In this document: positions 19,757 to 29,146 of the stretch, one piece after another
Position numbering within the stretch: the stretch's first letter is position 1
Layout of the letters: each line of letters starts with the position of its first letter
From: Streptomyces sp. NBC_01351
GTDB lineage: Bacteria; Actinomycetota; Actinomycetes; Streptomycetales; Streptomycetaceae
Length of the DNA: 64,000 nucleotides
Assembly (NCBI RefSeq): GCF_036237315.1
Contig: NZ_CP108356.1
Coordinates: 8,313,501-8,377,500 of the forward strand
Direction: 5' to 3'
Notes under the pieces: model-generated
What the model saw: only the letters and a program-made list of their open reading frames with translations
Told to the model about the DNA's origin: nothing
Databases searched by the model: none
Program-made: the position numbers and the translations under genes

Positions 19757-20325
19757 CCGGCACCCGGAACAGGCTCCGGATCAGGTGCCTCCCGTTCTCA
19801 TGAACATCGACCCCGCACCGATCCAACCGCCTCCCGAAGCGGTGAACAACTGCCGTCCCAACTCGGGTTCTGGCTCCATTCCGTGAAGCGCATGCGTTGA
19901 GTGACGACTGACGTCCGCGGCGGCCTCCGGGAAGTTGCCTGAAAATGATCATTGCCGATCTCGGGGTGGCCGACAGTTCGACATCGTGGGAGAGACATTG
20001 CTCCGGTTGGAAGCTCTGTTGTCCCGTCGGTCGCGGCCGTGACGGTGCTGTCGGTGAACATGTGGGACGAGGCGGTACGCGTCGACGCCCGCAGCACGAC
20101 AGCCGAGGCGGTGTGTCCGAGCTGCGGGTGCTCATCGCGATCGGCCGCTTCGCACTGGAACCCTTCACCGGCTGACCGGCCCGTCACTCGGGATGGACCC
20201 ACGTACGGCGGACGTTCGTGGGCCGTCCGGGTTCGTCCCTTGCCGTGGCGTGCCCGGCGCACCGTACATCGAGTGTCTGCTGATCACCTGACGAGGGGTT
20301 AGGACGAGCGTGAGAGGGCTGATCA
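19757..20325. other. Gene-free stretch
   Basis: These 569 bases between divergent genes hold no open frame with protein character. It should contain the promoters of the TSUP gene and of the secreted SBBP protein. Confidence 0.4.
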
Positions 20326-23226
20326 GTGCGCCGGATGCTTGCCGTCGCTACGGTTCTGGGTCTGCTGGTGGCGGGTGCAGGGGCAGGTGCCGCTGAAGCC
20401 GCCGTAGGAGAGTCGACCCTGACAGATCAACATGTTGCCGGTAAACTGTCGGCGGCCCAGGAACGCCGCATCAAGGCGGCGGTCACCGAGATGCCGCTGC
20501 GGTTCGTGGAGAACCAGGGGCAGGTACCGGGGGAGGCGGACTACTACCTTCACGGTTCGCGGACGTCCGTGGCGTTCACCGAGACCGGTCTCACCTACGG
20601 CCTGAGCAAGAAGGACAAACGGTGGGGTCTCAAGCTCGACTTCGTGGGGGCCAAGCCGACCGAGCCCGTGGCCGAGGCCCCAGGCGCAGGCCGGGTGAGC
20701 TATTTCAAGGGCTCGTCGGGGGAGTGGCGTAAGGGGCTGAAGACCTACGGGCGACTGGTCTACCACGATCTGTGGCCCGGCATCGACCTCGTCTATTCCG
20801 GTACGGGGAGCGAGCTGAAGTACGAGTTCCGGGTGGAGCCGGGTGCTGACCCGTCCCATATCCGCATGTCCTGGCGCGGCGCCTCCGATGTGAGGATCGA
20901 GCGTTCCGGTGCGCTGCGGGTCGACACAGGGGTGGGCCCCCTGACGGACAAGGCACCGGTGAGCTACCAGCCCGGCGCCGGCGCGGAGCGACGCCGCTCG
21001 GAGGTGAAGAGCGCCTTCCAACTGACCAAGGTCAAGGGCAAGGGCAAGGTTGAGGGCAAGGGCGCCACCACGTACGGGTTCGAACTCGGTGCGTATGACA
21101 AGACCCGCGCGCTGGTGATCGACCCGGCAACACTCGTGTACGCGGGCTTCGTCGGCGGCGCCGGCGACGACGAGGCCGCCGACATCGCGGTGGACGGGAC
21201 CAGCGCCGCCTACATCACGGGCTTGACCACCTCGATCGAGTCCGGCTTTCCCGTGGCGGTGGGGCCCGACGTCATCCACAACGGCGACTTCGACGCGTTC
21301 GTCGTCAAGGTCAAGCCAGACGGCACCGACCTCGTCTACGCCGGGTACATCGGCGGGGCCGGATTCGACGCCGGGATCGGTATCGCCGTGGACGGCTCCG
21401 GCGCCGCGTATGTCGCTGGAGACACCCGCTCGGACGAGTCTGGCTTTCCCGTGACGGGCGGCCCGGACCTCACCTACAACGGGGGCAGCGACGATGCGTT
21501 CGTCGCCAAGGTCGCACCGGACGGCGCAGCACTGGTCTACGCCGGTTACATCGGCGGGGCGGCCGGCGAGTTCGTGAAGGGTCTCGCGGTGGACGGCACT
21601 GGCGCGGCGTATGTGACCGGTGAGACCAGGTCCGACGAGTCGACCTTCCCCGTGACGGGCGGTCCTGACGTCACCCTCCACTCGGGCGGCCCCGATACGT
21701 TCATCGCCAAGGTCGCTCCCTTGGGCAGCGGCCTCGTCTACGCCGGCTACATCGGTGGCAGCGGCGCCGAATTCGGCGGCGGCGTGGCCGTGGACGCCAC
21801 CGGAGCGGCGTACGTCACCGGTGAGACGAGCTCGGACGAGTCGACCTTCCCGGTGAAGGTCGGCCCCGACCTCACCCACAACGGGGGCATCGACGTGTTC
21901 GTCGCGAAGGTGGCCCCCGACGGCTTGAGCCTGGTCCATGCGGGCTACATCGGCGGCGCCGGAACGGACACCCCCTTCGGTATCGCCGTCGACCCCACCG
22001 GCGCCGCATCCGTCGCCGGCCGGACGGACTCGCCCGAGAGCGGCTTCCCGGTGAAGGTGGGCCCGGACCTGACCTACAACGGGGACACCGCCGATGCGTT
22101 CGTGGCCAAAGTCGCCCCCGGCGGCGGCAGCCTCGCCTACGCGGGCTACATCGGCGGTGCCGGCTCCGACCAGGCCCTCGACATCGCTGTCGACTCCCTC
22201 GGCGCCGCCTACGTCATCGGGGACACTTCCTCGAGCGAGTCGACCTTCCCCGTGAAGGACGGGCCCGATCCGACCTTCGGCGGCGCCTCCGCTTACGTCG
22301 CCAAGGTGGCCCCGGACGGTAGCGAGCTGATCTATGCGGGCTACCTCGACAACGCCGACCAGGGCACCGGAATCGCCGCCGACTCCGCCGGAGCCGCCTA
22401 CGCCGCCGGGTTCACCTCTTCGGCGTCCTTCCCGGCGACCGTGGGCCCCGACCTTACGCACAACGGCGATCGCGATGCCTTCGTGGTGAAGGTGAGCCCG
22501 GTTCCCATTCGGTCGGATCTTTCGGTCGTCAAGTCGGACAGTCGCTCCGATCCGGTGGTGGCGGGTCAGAGCGTGACCTACACCCTCGCGGTCACCAACA
22601 ACGGCCCGACCAATGCCTACGGCGTGACCCTGACCGACACCTTGCCCGCCGGCCTCGACTTCACCTCGGCCGGCGCTGGATGCGCCGAGACGGCTCCCGG
22701 ATCGAACGTGGTGACGTGCCACATCGGGGCCGTGGCCGTCGACACGGCCAGGACGCGCACCATCACCGCGGCTACCACCGCGCCGGGTACGTTCTCCAAC
22801 ACGGTCACGGTCACCGGGTCGGTCGAGGACCCGGACCCGGTGAACAACACCGCTACGGAGACGACCACGGTCACGCCGTCCGGCGGTCAGGCCCCGCTCT
22901 GCTTCGGCCTGCCCGCGACCATCACCGGCACTGCGGGGAACGACCGGATCAACGGCACCGCCGGCCCCGACGTCATCGCCGCGGGCGAGGGCGACGACGA
23001 CGTCAACGGCCTGGGAGGCGACGACCGCATCTGTGGCGGCAACGGCAACGACCAGCTCACCGGCTCCGGCGGAAACGACCAGCTCGCCGGTGACGGCGGC
23101 GACGACACCCTGCTCGGCGGTCTCGGCAACGACACCCTCGACGGAGGCCCCGGCACGAACGTCAACGACGGCGGCATCGGAACCGACGCCTGCACCAACC
23201 CGAGCACGGGCCGAGGTTGCCCCTGA
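20326..23226 (+). CDS. Large secreted SBBP-repeat protein with DUF11 and RTX-like Ca-binding C-terminus
   Basis: It starts at GTG 20326 (ATG 20335 possible). Residues 1-26 form a cleavable signal peptide (LAVATVLGLLVAGAGAGAAE). About 50-250 is the conserved N-terminal domain typical of SBBP proteins (RFVENQGQVPGEADYYLHG). About 265-725 holds eight to nine SBBP beta-propeller repeats of 50-60 residues (YAGYIGGAG ... GIAVDGTGAAYVTGET ... FPVTGGPD ... DAFVAKVAPDG). About 730-870 is a DUF11 adhesion-like domain (VTYTLAVTNNGPTNAYGVTL). About 885-950 holds GGNGND-type nonapeptides that bind Ca2+ in RTX proteins. The 966-residue product is presumably extracellular; its role is unknown. Confidence 0.85.
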   Translation: MRRMLAVATVLGLLVAGAGAGAAEAAVGESTLTDQHVAGKLSAAQERRIKAAVTEMPLRFVENQGQVPGEADYYLHGSRTSVAFTETGLTYGLSKKDKRWGLKLDFVGAKPTEPVAEAPGAGRVSYFKGSSGEWRKGLKTYGRLVYHDLWPGIDLVYSGTGSELKYEFRVEPGADPSHIRMSWRGASDVRIERSGALRVDTGVGPLTDKAPVSYQPGAGAERRRSEVKSAFQLTKVKGKGKVEGKGATTYGFELGAYDKTRALVIDPATLVYAGFVGGAGDDEAADIAVDGTSAAYITGLTTSIESGFPVAVGPDVIHNGDFDAFVVKVKPDGTDLVYAGYIGGAGFDAGIGIAVDGSGAAYVAGDTRSDESGFPVTGGPDLTYNGGSDDAFVAKVAPDGAALVYAGYIGGAAGEFVKGLAVDGTGAAYVTGETRSDESTFPVTGGPDVTLHSGGPDTFIAKVAPLGSGLVYAGYIGGSGAEFGGGVAVDATGAAYVTGETSSDESTFPVKVGPDLTHNGGIDVFVAKVAPDGLSLVHAGYIGGAGTDTPFGIAVDPTGAASVAGRTDSPESGFPVKVGPDLTYNGDTADAFVAKVAPGGGSLAYAGYIGGAGSDQALDIAVDSLGAAYVIGDTSSSESTFPVKDGPDPTFGGASAYVAKVAPDGSELIYAGYLDNADQGTGIAADSAGAAYAAGFTSSASFPATVGPDLTHNGDRDAFVVKVSPVPIRSDLSVVKSDSRSDPVVAGQSVTYTLAVTNNGPTNAYGVTLTDTLPAGLDFTSAGAGCAETAPGSNVVTCHIGAVAVDTARTRTITAATTAPGTFSNTVTVTGSVEDPDPVNNTATETTTVTPSGGQAPLCFGLPATITGTAGNDRINGTAGPDVIAAGEGDDDVNGLGGDDRICGGNGNDQLTGSGGNDQLAGDGGDDTLLGGLGNDTLDGGPGTNVNDGGIGTDACTNPSTGRGCP

Positions 23227-23251
23227 CCCGAGCCCGGATCCCCTGACGCGC

Positions 23252-23288
23252 GGAGGGCGGCACCCCTGCAAGGGGGGCGCCGCCCTCC
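23252..23288 (+). terminator. Hairpin after the SBBP gene
   Basis: Arms ggagggcggc and gccgccctcc pair exactly, with an inner hairpin (cccctgcaagggg) between them. It lies 26 bases after the stop and is probably the terminator. Confidence 0.6.
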
Positions 23289-23750
23289 AGGCGTTCGGCG
23301 GCCACGTTGCCGTGACCCGGCTACCCGAATGTGACCGCTGCCCGGGCGTCGAAGCGCGCCACGCGGCTGCTTGGCGCTCCCATGGCCGCCGTCCCGCGGC
23401 TCAGCATGGCGGCAACCCCACGCAACAGAGCGTGACGGTGAATCCGTGCCTTGATCCCTCATCCCAGGCAGCCCGAGAAGGCATCTGGCGGGCAGTCTGG
23501 ACCCTTTCGGCGAAAGTTAAGTAGGGGGATTAACCTCCACCCTCGAAATCGCCTTACGGCAACCCCCAGGGGCCTTCTCGCCCTACTGTCGCCCGGGTTG
23601 GCCGGTGCAGTGGAATAGTCGGGCCGTGCGGTACGCGGCCGGACTCCAACGGCCGTGGGTGTGCTTCGCCATGCCCTGGAACGGCCCATCAGCCAGCGTC
23701 CCCATCGCTGTCGTGCGCGTGTGCGGCAGCGCAGTTCGTCGTGTCTGAAA
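23289..23750. other. Gene-free stretch
   Basis: Nothing recognisable was seen between the SBBP terminator and the gyrB-like fragment. Open frames here have no protein character. Confidence 0.35.
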
Positions 23751-24360
23751 GTGAGCATCGCCTTGACCGAGTTCGGCGTTCCGGCACTTACAACCACCGC
23801 CAAGACCACCACCGGCGCAGACCTCGCGTCGGTTTCCTACGACGCGCGTGCGATCCAGGTTCTGGACGGCCTGGACGCGGTCCGCAAGCGTCCCGGCATG
23901 TACATCGGTTCGACCGGGGCACGGGGCCTGCATCACCTGGTGCAGGAGATCGTGGACAACTCCGTGGACGAGGCGATGGCCGGCGTTGCCGACCGGATCG
24001 ACGTGACGATCCGGGCCGACGGGGGAGTGAGCGTCGCCGACAAGGCCGCGGCATCCCGGTCGGACTGCACCCGGGGACGGGACGGCCTGCGCTGGAGGTG
24101 GTGCTGACGGTCCTGCACGCGGGCGGCAAGTTCGGCGGCGGCTACTCGGTCTCCGGTGGTCTGCACGGCGTGGGCCTGTCCGTGGTCAACGCCCTGTCGA
24201 CCCGCCTGACGGCCGAGGTCCGTGTGGACGGGTTCCGGTGGAGCCAGTCCTTCGAGCACGGAGAGCCGACCGGACCGATCGCTCGTCACGAGGAGACCGA
24301 CAGGACCGGCACCACGATCACGTTCTGGGCCAACGACGCCATATTCGGTGCACCTTGGTC
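23751..24360 (+). pseudogene. gyrB/parE-like ATPase domain fragment, frameshifted and truncated
   Basis: From GTG 23751 the frame shows the GHKL start of type II topoisomerase B subunits: [20 protein letters not shown] then [20 protein letters not shown] and NSVDEAMAG. At 24042 one base is missing (aac to aa), destroying ADNGRGIPVG. The next frame continues with [20 protein letters not shown] then [17 protein letters not shown] and [15 protein letters not shown]. Homology ends near 24355, so the transducer, TOPRIM and C-terminal domains are all absent. It is a relic of a gyrB paralogue, not the housekeeping gene. Confidence 0.8.
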
Positions 24361-24441
24361 GGAGCAGATGATCAGACGACGGCCGCCCCAGCGTCCCGCG
24401 AATGCCCAGCCGGGCTACCCAGTTCGATACGCCGTTCGAAG

Positions 24442-24852
24442 TCAGTCAGGCAGCGCCACGGTGAGATCCACCTCGACGAGCTGTCCCGGAAAGCCCAGCT
24501 GGGCGACGCCCAAGAGCGTGCTGGCGGTGGTGAACGCCGGACCCAGAGCAGACTCGGTGAGCCGACGCCAAGCGGCTCCGAGAATGTCCCTCTCATCGCT
24601 TCGCACGTAGATCACTGACCGCACCACATGTTCAGGCTGGGCACTCACCGCTGCCAGGGCAGCGAGCGCGTTCGCGACAACCTGGTCGACCTGCGCCTCG
24701 AGGGAACCGGAACCGACGAGGTCACCATTCCGATCAAGCGGGCACTGCCCCGCCAGATAGGCGGTACGGCCTGCCTCCACCACGGTGATGTGGTGGTAGC
24801 CGGGTGTCTCATGCAGCTGCTCGGGGTTGATGCGGGTGATCTTCTCAGTCAT
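24442..24852 (-). CDS. RidA/YjgF/Rid family protein
   Basis: The start is at [20 protein letters not shown], giving 136 residues. Rid features are [20 protein letters not shown], then [16 protein letters not shown] and the Arg-containing strand [10 protein letters not shown] followed by [15 protein letters not shown]. RidA hydrolyses reactive enamines or imines made by PLP enzymes. Other Rid subgroups have different or unknown substrates, and the N-terminus here is longer than in classical RidA. It is a single gene beside the gyrB relic. Confidence 0.85.
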   Translation of the reverse strand: MTEKITRINPEQLHETPGYHHITVVEAGRTAYLAGQCPLDRNGDLVGSGSLEAQVDQVVANALAALAAVSAQPEHVVRSVIYVRSDERDILGAAWRRLTESALGPAFTTASTLLGVAQLGFPGQLVEVDLTVALPD

Positions 24853-25051
24853 GTCAGCGAGTCTGACCAGCGTGGTGCCAGCACGCACCGCATTTTCTCC
24901 ACTGGCAAGCATTCCGCAGTGACGTGAGGTCAAAGAACAAGCTTAGCTGTCCTGTGACGCCGGAGGTTGAGTGTTGTCATCGAAGATTGGTGACCAGCCG
25001 GTTTGTGCCACTGAAGGTTGAGTGCTGCCGCGCGGTTGCGAGACTGCTGCC

Positions 25052-25597
25052 ATGACCAGCGACAACGTGCCGATCTTCACCCAGTTCGTCAGCCCTGAAG
25101 AGATCACCGAAGACCTCCTGCTGGCTCTCGTCGGGTGCTGGACCGAGGTGTCCAACGCGGGCGGAGCAGCCGGGTTCCCCTTTCCGCCGGTTGATGCCGG
25201 GGAGGTCACCGCCGCGGTCAATCGCATAGTCGCGGGCCTCAGTCCGGCAGGCAGCCGTCTCATCGCTGCCACGGTCGACGGCGGCCTGGTGGGCTGGCTC
25301 ACCATCCGTTGCGATGCACATCCGCTGGTGGCGCACTGGGGCACGCTGCACCACGTCCAGACCCGGCTCGACGTGCGCGGCCAGGGCATCGGTGCAGGTC
25401 TCGTGCGCCGTGCCCGTGACGTTGCCCGAGACGAGATGGGCCTGGAGCAATTGCACCTTGCCGCACGCGGAGGTGTCGGCCTCGAAGAATTCTACGGTCG
25501 GCTCGGCTGGCAGGAGATCGGCCGCTGGCCCGGAGCCTTGCGACTGGCCGCCGACGACGACCGCGACGAGGTCCTCATGCTGTTGTCGCCCCTGTAG
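25052..25597 (+). CDS. GNAT family N-acetyltransferase
   Basis: The start is ATG 25052 (MTSDNVPIFTQFVSPEEITE), giving 181 residues. The acetyl-CoA loop is QTRLDVRGQGIGAGLVRRAR (R/Q-x-x-G-x-G/A pattern at about 105-120), followed by EFYGRLGWQEIGRWPGALRL as the C-terminal strands. The substrate is unknown. A 10-aa longer start upstream has no ribosome site advantage. Confidence 0.85.
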   Translation: MTSDNVPIFTQFVSPEEITEDLLLALVGCWTEVSNAGGAAGFPFPPVDAGEVTAAVNRIVAGLSPAGSRLIAATVDGGLVGWLTIRCDAHPLVAHWGTLHHVQTRLDVRGQGIGAGLVRRARDVARDEMGLEQLHLAARGGVGLEEFYGRLGWQEIGRWPGALRLAADDDRDEVLMLLSPL

Positions 25598-25809
25598 CGC
25601 CCGACGCGGAACAGGGCTCTGCCCGTGTCGCGGGACAGCAGTCTGCAGAGGTCGGCTCGCTGGTCGAGTCCGTGGCCCTGTAGCGCCCTAGGAGAGCACC
25701 CATCGGGGCGGGTGTGCGGGGTCGGTCGGGCAGGTGAAGACGTGCAGGTCCCGGTCCCGGCCGAAGCACTCTCGTGTTTCGAGTGGGCTTTTAAGGAGCA
25801 AGGAGGAGC

Positions 25810-26330
25810 ATGAGCGGACACTTGATCACCGACGACGAGACACGCAGGATCGCGGAGGGCTTCCTCTCCGTGTCCCCCTTCTCGGCGATGTTGAGTGGGG
25901 ACGGACCGTGATCGGCCCGAACGCCGAGTACCTCAAGGGGTGGGGGCCTGGCTTCCCCGAGGACGTCGAGCTTCGGGAGGGGCAGCGGTGGTCCTGGACC
26001 GTTTCGTTCACCGACCCTGTCGGCGAGGGCAAGGGCCTCTCCCACACGAAGGTCCTCGATGGGCTGACCCGGATCGTGTACGGGGAGCACTCGAGTCCTG
26101 ACGGCTGGCAGTACCTGGTCATCCGCCAGTGGTTCACCGAACCCTCGAAGGCTCGGCAGGTACTCGCCCTGTCTACAAGCCACCAATCGCTGATCTGCCA
26201 GCAGGCCCTCTATGGCAGGGCGGTCTTCCGCACCCCGGATGAAGATTCCATGTTCGGCAAGAAGAAGGACTTCTTCGAGGAGCAGCGTCCCACTGCTGAC
26301 CCCACGGCCATGGAATCGCCTGAGGAGTGA
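25810..26330 (+). pseudogene. Hypothetical protein, frameshifted
   Basis: ATG 25810 follows a strong ribosome site (aaggaggagc) and reads MSGHLITDDETRRIAEGFLS before running out at 25909. Protein-like sequence continues in another frame (DVEWGRTVIGPNAEYLKGWG, then VLDGLTRIVYGEHSS) to the stop at 26330, with a charged tail DSMFGKKKDFFEEQ. One indel near 25890 joins both into about 172 residues. No family was recognised. Confidence 0.55.
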
Positions 26331-26527
26331 GGCGTTGCCGGGGCGGGCAAGGCACGAGGTGCTCCAGCACCGGCCACGGCACACTCAGCGGATCGTCCGG
26401 CAGGAACCGGCCGATGTAGCGCACCGTGCACATCTGTAGCGCGAAGCCCAGTTGGGGTTCAGCCGAGATACGCGCCAAAGGGGCAATGGGTTGATCTTGG
26501 TGTGACTTGATGCGTGGTCAGTGCAGC

Positions 26528-26638
26528 GATGCCGCAGTAAACGCGTACACCTCGCCCCGGCGGCCGGAATGGTCCGCCGCAGGTCGCGACGGTCACGGCC
26601 GGGGCTCCGTCGCAGTAAATCCGGCATTTACTGCGGCA
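26528..26638. repeat. Palindromic gccgcagtaaa repeats
   Basis: The motif gccgcagtaaa occurs near 26530 and in inverted form (tttactgcggc) at 26628-26638. A further direct copy (cgcagtaaat, 26611-26620) makes a perfect 9-bp hairpin with atttactgc at 26626-26634. The 430-base gene-free stretch 26331-26760 holds nothing else of note. Confidence 0.4.
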
Positions 26639-26760
26639 GTTGCGAACGCGTCTCCGCGATCGAGCACCCGCCCGAATGTGGTTCTGCTGTGCGGACTTGA
26701 GGGGAGGGGACTGTCAGTGCCCGACGCGGACCAAACCTGGCGCCAGGCTGTTTGCCTGGG

Positions 26761-27498
26761 TCATGCCCCCAGATCCTCCGTCACGGGCAGGCACTCGGCG
26801 AGCAGGTCGACGACGTCGCGCCAGGCTCGCTGCGCGTGCTGTGGGTGGTAGCCGACGCCGGGGACCGTGGGGTGGTCGACCGGCGGGTGGTGGAAGGCGT
26901 GCAAGGCGCCGCCGTACACCGCGAGGCGCCAGTCGACGCCCGCGGCCTGCATCTCGGCCGTGAACGCGTTCCGTTGCGCGGGCGGCATGATCGGGTCTTC
27001 CGACCCGACCCCGGCCCACACCGGGCAGCGAATGCGCGCTGCCTCACCCGGTCGGCCCGTGGTCAGTGCGTTGACTGTCCCGATCGCGCGCAGGTTGACG
27101 CCGTCGCGCCCGAGTTCCAGCCCGACGGCGCCCCCGGTGCCGTAGCCGACGGCGGCGATCCGGTCGGGGTCGGTCCGCGGTTCGGTGCGCAACAGGTCGA
27201 GTGCCGCATGGCCGATGCCTCGCATCCGGTCGGGGTCGGCGAGCAGTGGCAGGCAACGGGCCAGCATCTCCTCGGGGTCGCCCAAATAGCGCCCGCCGTG
27301 AAGGTCGAAGACCAGCGCTACGTATCCCAGCTCGGCGAGAGCATCGGCCCGGCGGCGCTCGACGTCGCTGAGTCCCATGCCCTCCGGTCCGAGCAGCACC
27401 GCGGGCCGGCGGTCGACACCGGCCGGGAGCGCGAGGTGCCCGATCATCGTCAAACCGTCCGCCGGGTACTCGACCGTACGCGTCGTGATCGTCGTCAT
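26761..27498 (-). CDS. Dienelactone hydrolase family protein lacking the Cys/Ser nucleophile
   Basis: This 245-residue alpha/beta-hydrolase fold protein has strand and oxyanion region AVLLGPEGMGLS, the nucleophile-elbow position VGYGTGGAVGLELG, the acid GVGSEDPIMPP and the catalytic His GGALHAFHHPP. In dienelactone hydrolase the elbow reads GYCxGG with Cys as nucleophile. Here the residue is Gly, so classical hydrolysis should not occur. Asp and His are kept. It may be a non-catalytic or altered-mechanism homologue. Single gene. Confidence 0.85.
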   Translation of the reverse strand: MTTITTRTVEYPADGLTMIGHLALPAGVDRRPAVLLGPEGMGLSDVERRRADALAELGYVALVFDLHGGRYLGDPEEMLARCLPLLADPDRMRGIGHAALDLLRTEPRTDPDRIAAVGYGTGGAVGLELGRDGVNLRAIGTVNALTTGRPGEAARIRCPVWAGVGSEDPIMPPAQRNAFTAEMQAAGVDWRLAVYGGALHAFHHPPVDHPTVPGVGYHPQHAQRAWRDVVDLLAECLPVTEDLGA

Positions 27499-27639
27499 GA
27501 GACTGGACTGTAGTGATCGTCGAGCCCGGTTCGATCGGTGTTCTGCCGCTGGCAGAACAGCGTGCGTGTCCCTCGTGCCCCTCTGAAATACGGGGCCGAG
27601 CGCTCAGGGCTTCAAGATCATCTCGTTGCCCCTTTGGCG

Positions 27640-27782
27640 CTTACCTCGGTCACACCCCTCAAGGCCAAGGGCACCCCTGTGCCCAAGATCGCGAAGAAGC
27701 TCACCATCAAGACCGGCAAGAACGCTGGCCAGCGCCCCCCGTCACCTCGCTCTACCGCGCGCTCGCCGAAGCCGACGACTAG
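27640..27782 (+). pseudogene. Serine recombinase C-terminal remnant
   Basis: The plus strand reads KGTPVPKIAKKLTIKTGKNA, then after a one-base slip near 27740 PVTSLYRALAEADD and a stop. This matches the C-terminal helix-turn-helix tail of resolvase-type recombinases of Streptomyces (P-x-x-IAKKL...GKN...PSVxSLYRALAE). The catalytic domain is absent. Confidence 0.55.
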
Positions 27783-27996
27783 AACAAGATCATCCCATGG
27801 CGGGTTCGGAGCGTATCTGGGTCACACCCCGGATACGGCTTCAAGACCAGGCCGGCGCCCCGGTGACTGGTTCTCCGGACAGCGCGCCCACCGGCGGCCC
27901 CCAGCGTCCTGAGGATTTGGCTCCCCAAGTCGTGTCGTCCCGTCACGGAGCCGAGCAGGGTCTACAAGGGAGCGACCACCGGCGGATGGAGCGCGG

Positions 27997-28377
27997 ATGA
28001 GGCACTGGCATGAAGAACACGGCGCCCAGGAGTGGCGGACGGCGGCCGACGAAGCCGACAGGCGGCGAGGAGTCGTCGTGCCGGCCGAGGAGCTCCTGGG
28101 CGTCGCGGAGGGGCGCAGGCTTCTGACCCTGGCACTTGAGCTGCTGGACAAGCCGGCGAGTCCCGGCGCGCTGACGGCGGCCCGGTCCACCGCCCGCAAG
28201 GCCCTGGGGGTCATCCCGCAGTCGAAGCCCGACCAGCTATGCCACGAGCACCGTTGGCGGGGCCGCAGCTCGTGGCCCGAACGCCCCCCTCTCGAGGTAT
28301 GCGCCCGCCCCACCTGCGGCCGGTGTGTCCCTCTGAAGCAGGCCAGGGCGTCCGCCGACGAAAGCACCGAGATGTGA
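27997..28377 (+). CDS. Hypothetical protein with C-terminal Cys cluster
   Basis: This is an open frame of 126 residues with a helical N-terminal half (EELLGVAEGRRLLTLALELL) and a Cys-containing tail (CHEH ... CARPTCGRCVPL). No family was recognised, and codon bias is weaker than in neighbouring genes. Listed with low certainty. Confidence 0.3.
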   Translation: MRHWHEEHGAQEWRTAADEADRRRGVVVPAEELLGVAEGRRLLTLALELLDKPASPGALTAARSTARKALGVIPQSKPDQLCHEHRWRGRSSWPERPPLEVCARPTCGRCVPLKQARASADESTEM

Positions 28378-28500
28378 CGGCATCGTGGTACCACCCCAAG
28401 GACTGACCACACCGTTTGCGGCTGGTGACGATCCTGCTGGCCAATTCCGGTGGGTGCGGATCCTTTGAAGGGAAAGGGCACCTGCTGAGTTGGGCCGTGG

Positions 28501-29034
28501 CTATGAAGCGTCGGCGTAGGCGAGATGGGTGCCGCAGACGGTGCAGCGGAAGAGCATGGCGCTTGCCCCCTGCCCGAGGTGGGTCAGGAAGGTGTCGAGC
28601 TGGGATGCGTCGTGCCAACCACTCATCCGAAGGTCGAGTCGAAGCTGGTCGAGGGCCTCGGGGTGGGCTGCCAGTTCGGTGTATCCGACCTCGCCGATGA
28701 AGGCTGCCGCGTCGTTGCAGTGGACAAGCCAGTGCGGATCCTGCCAGGCGTGGAAACCGGGGGTGCGGCGGGTGACCTGCACCAGGGTCTCCTCGCTGAC
28801 GCCGTCGAGCCCGTATGCGTCGGTGAATTCACCTTCGAATCGTTCAGCGGCACTGCCGTCTGCGATGCACCAGGGGCAGAACCTCCCGCTGACATCCTGG
28901 GCCGTGAAGAAAGTAGCGGTGTAGATCCATCCCGTGTTGCGGTTGCAGCAGGCGCAGGTCTCGGCACTCTCGCGGAAGGACTCGCTTGCGACGGGGTCGG
29001 GGTGGTAGCGGAAGTGGGGCAGGCTGGTACTCAC
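28501..29034 (-). CDS. CbrC family (UPF0167) protein
   Basis: This 177-residue protein shows the CbrC layout. The N-terminal strand LPHFRYHPDPVASESF is followed by CACCNRNTGWIYTATFF and FCPWCIADGSAAERFEGEFT. A PHWLVHCNDAAAFIGEVGYT block follows, and the C-terminus carries CTVCGTHLAYAD. Two pairs of CxxC motifs suggest a bound metal. CbrC of E. coli is linked to colicin tolerance, but the biochemical role is unknown. Single gene. Confidence 0.88.
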   Translation of the reverse strand: MSTSLPHFRYHPDPVASESFRESAETCACCNRNTGWIYTATFFTAQDVSGRFCPWCIADGSAAERFEGEFTDAYGLDGVSEETLVQVTRRTPGFHAWQDPHWLVHCNDAAAFIGEVGYTELAAHPEALDQLRLDLRMSGWHDASQLDTFLTHLGQGASAMLFRCTVCGTHLAYADAS

Positions 29035-29146
29035 TGGTGAGCCTGCCGTTGCATGGAGAGGTCCGCTTCGACGCCGGTGGTCTGTGTTTCAACGGCCAAG
29101 CCTGTGAACCTCATGGGCCGCAGTCTCTCTGCAAGCAGGCCCGTGA

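Noticed and set aside
20323..23271. Minus-strand open frame of 982 codons
   Set aside because: It is the antisense shadow of the SBBP protein gene. Its Gly/Val/Arg-rich sequence has no domain, while the plus strand has a signal peptide and clear repeats.
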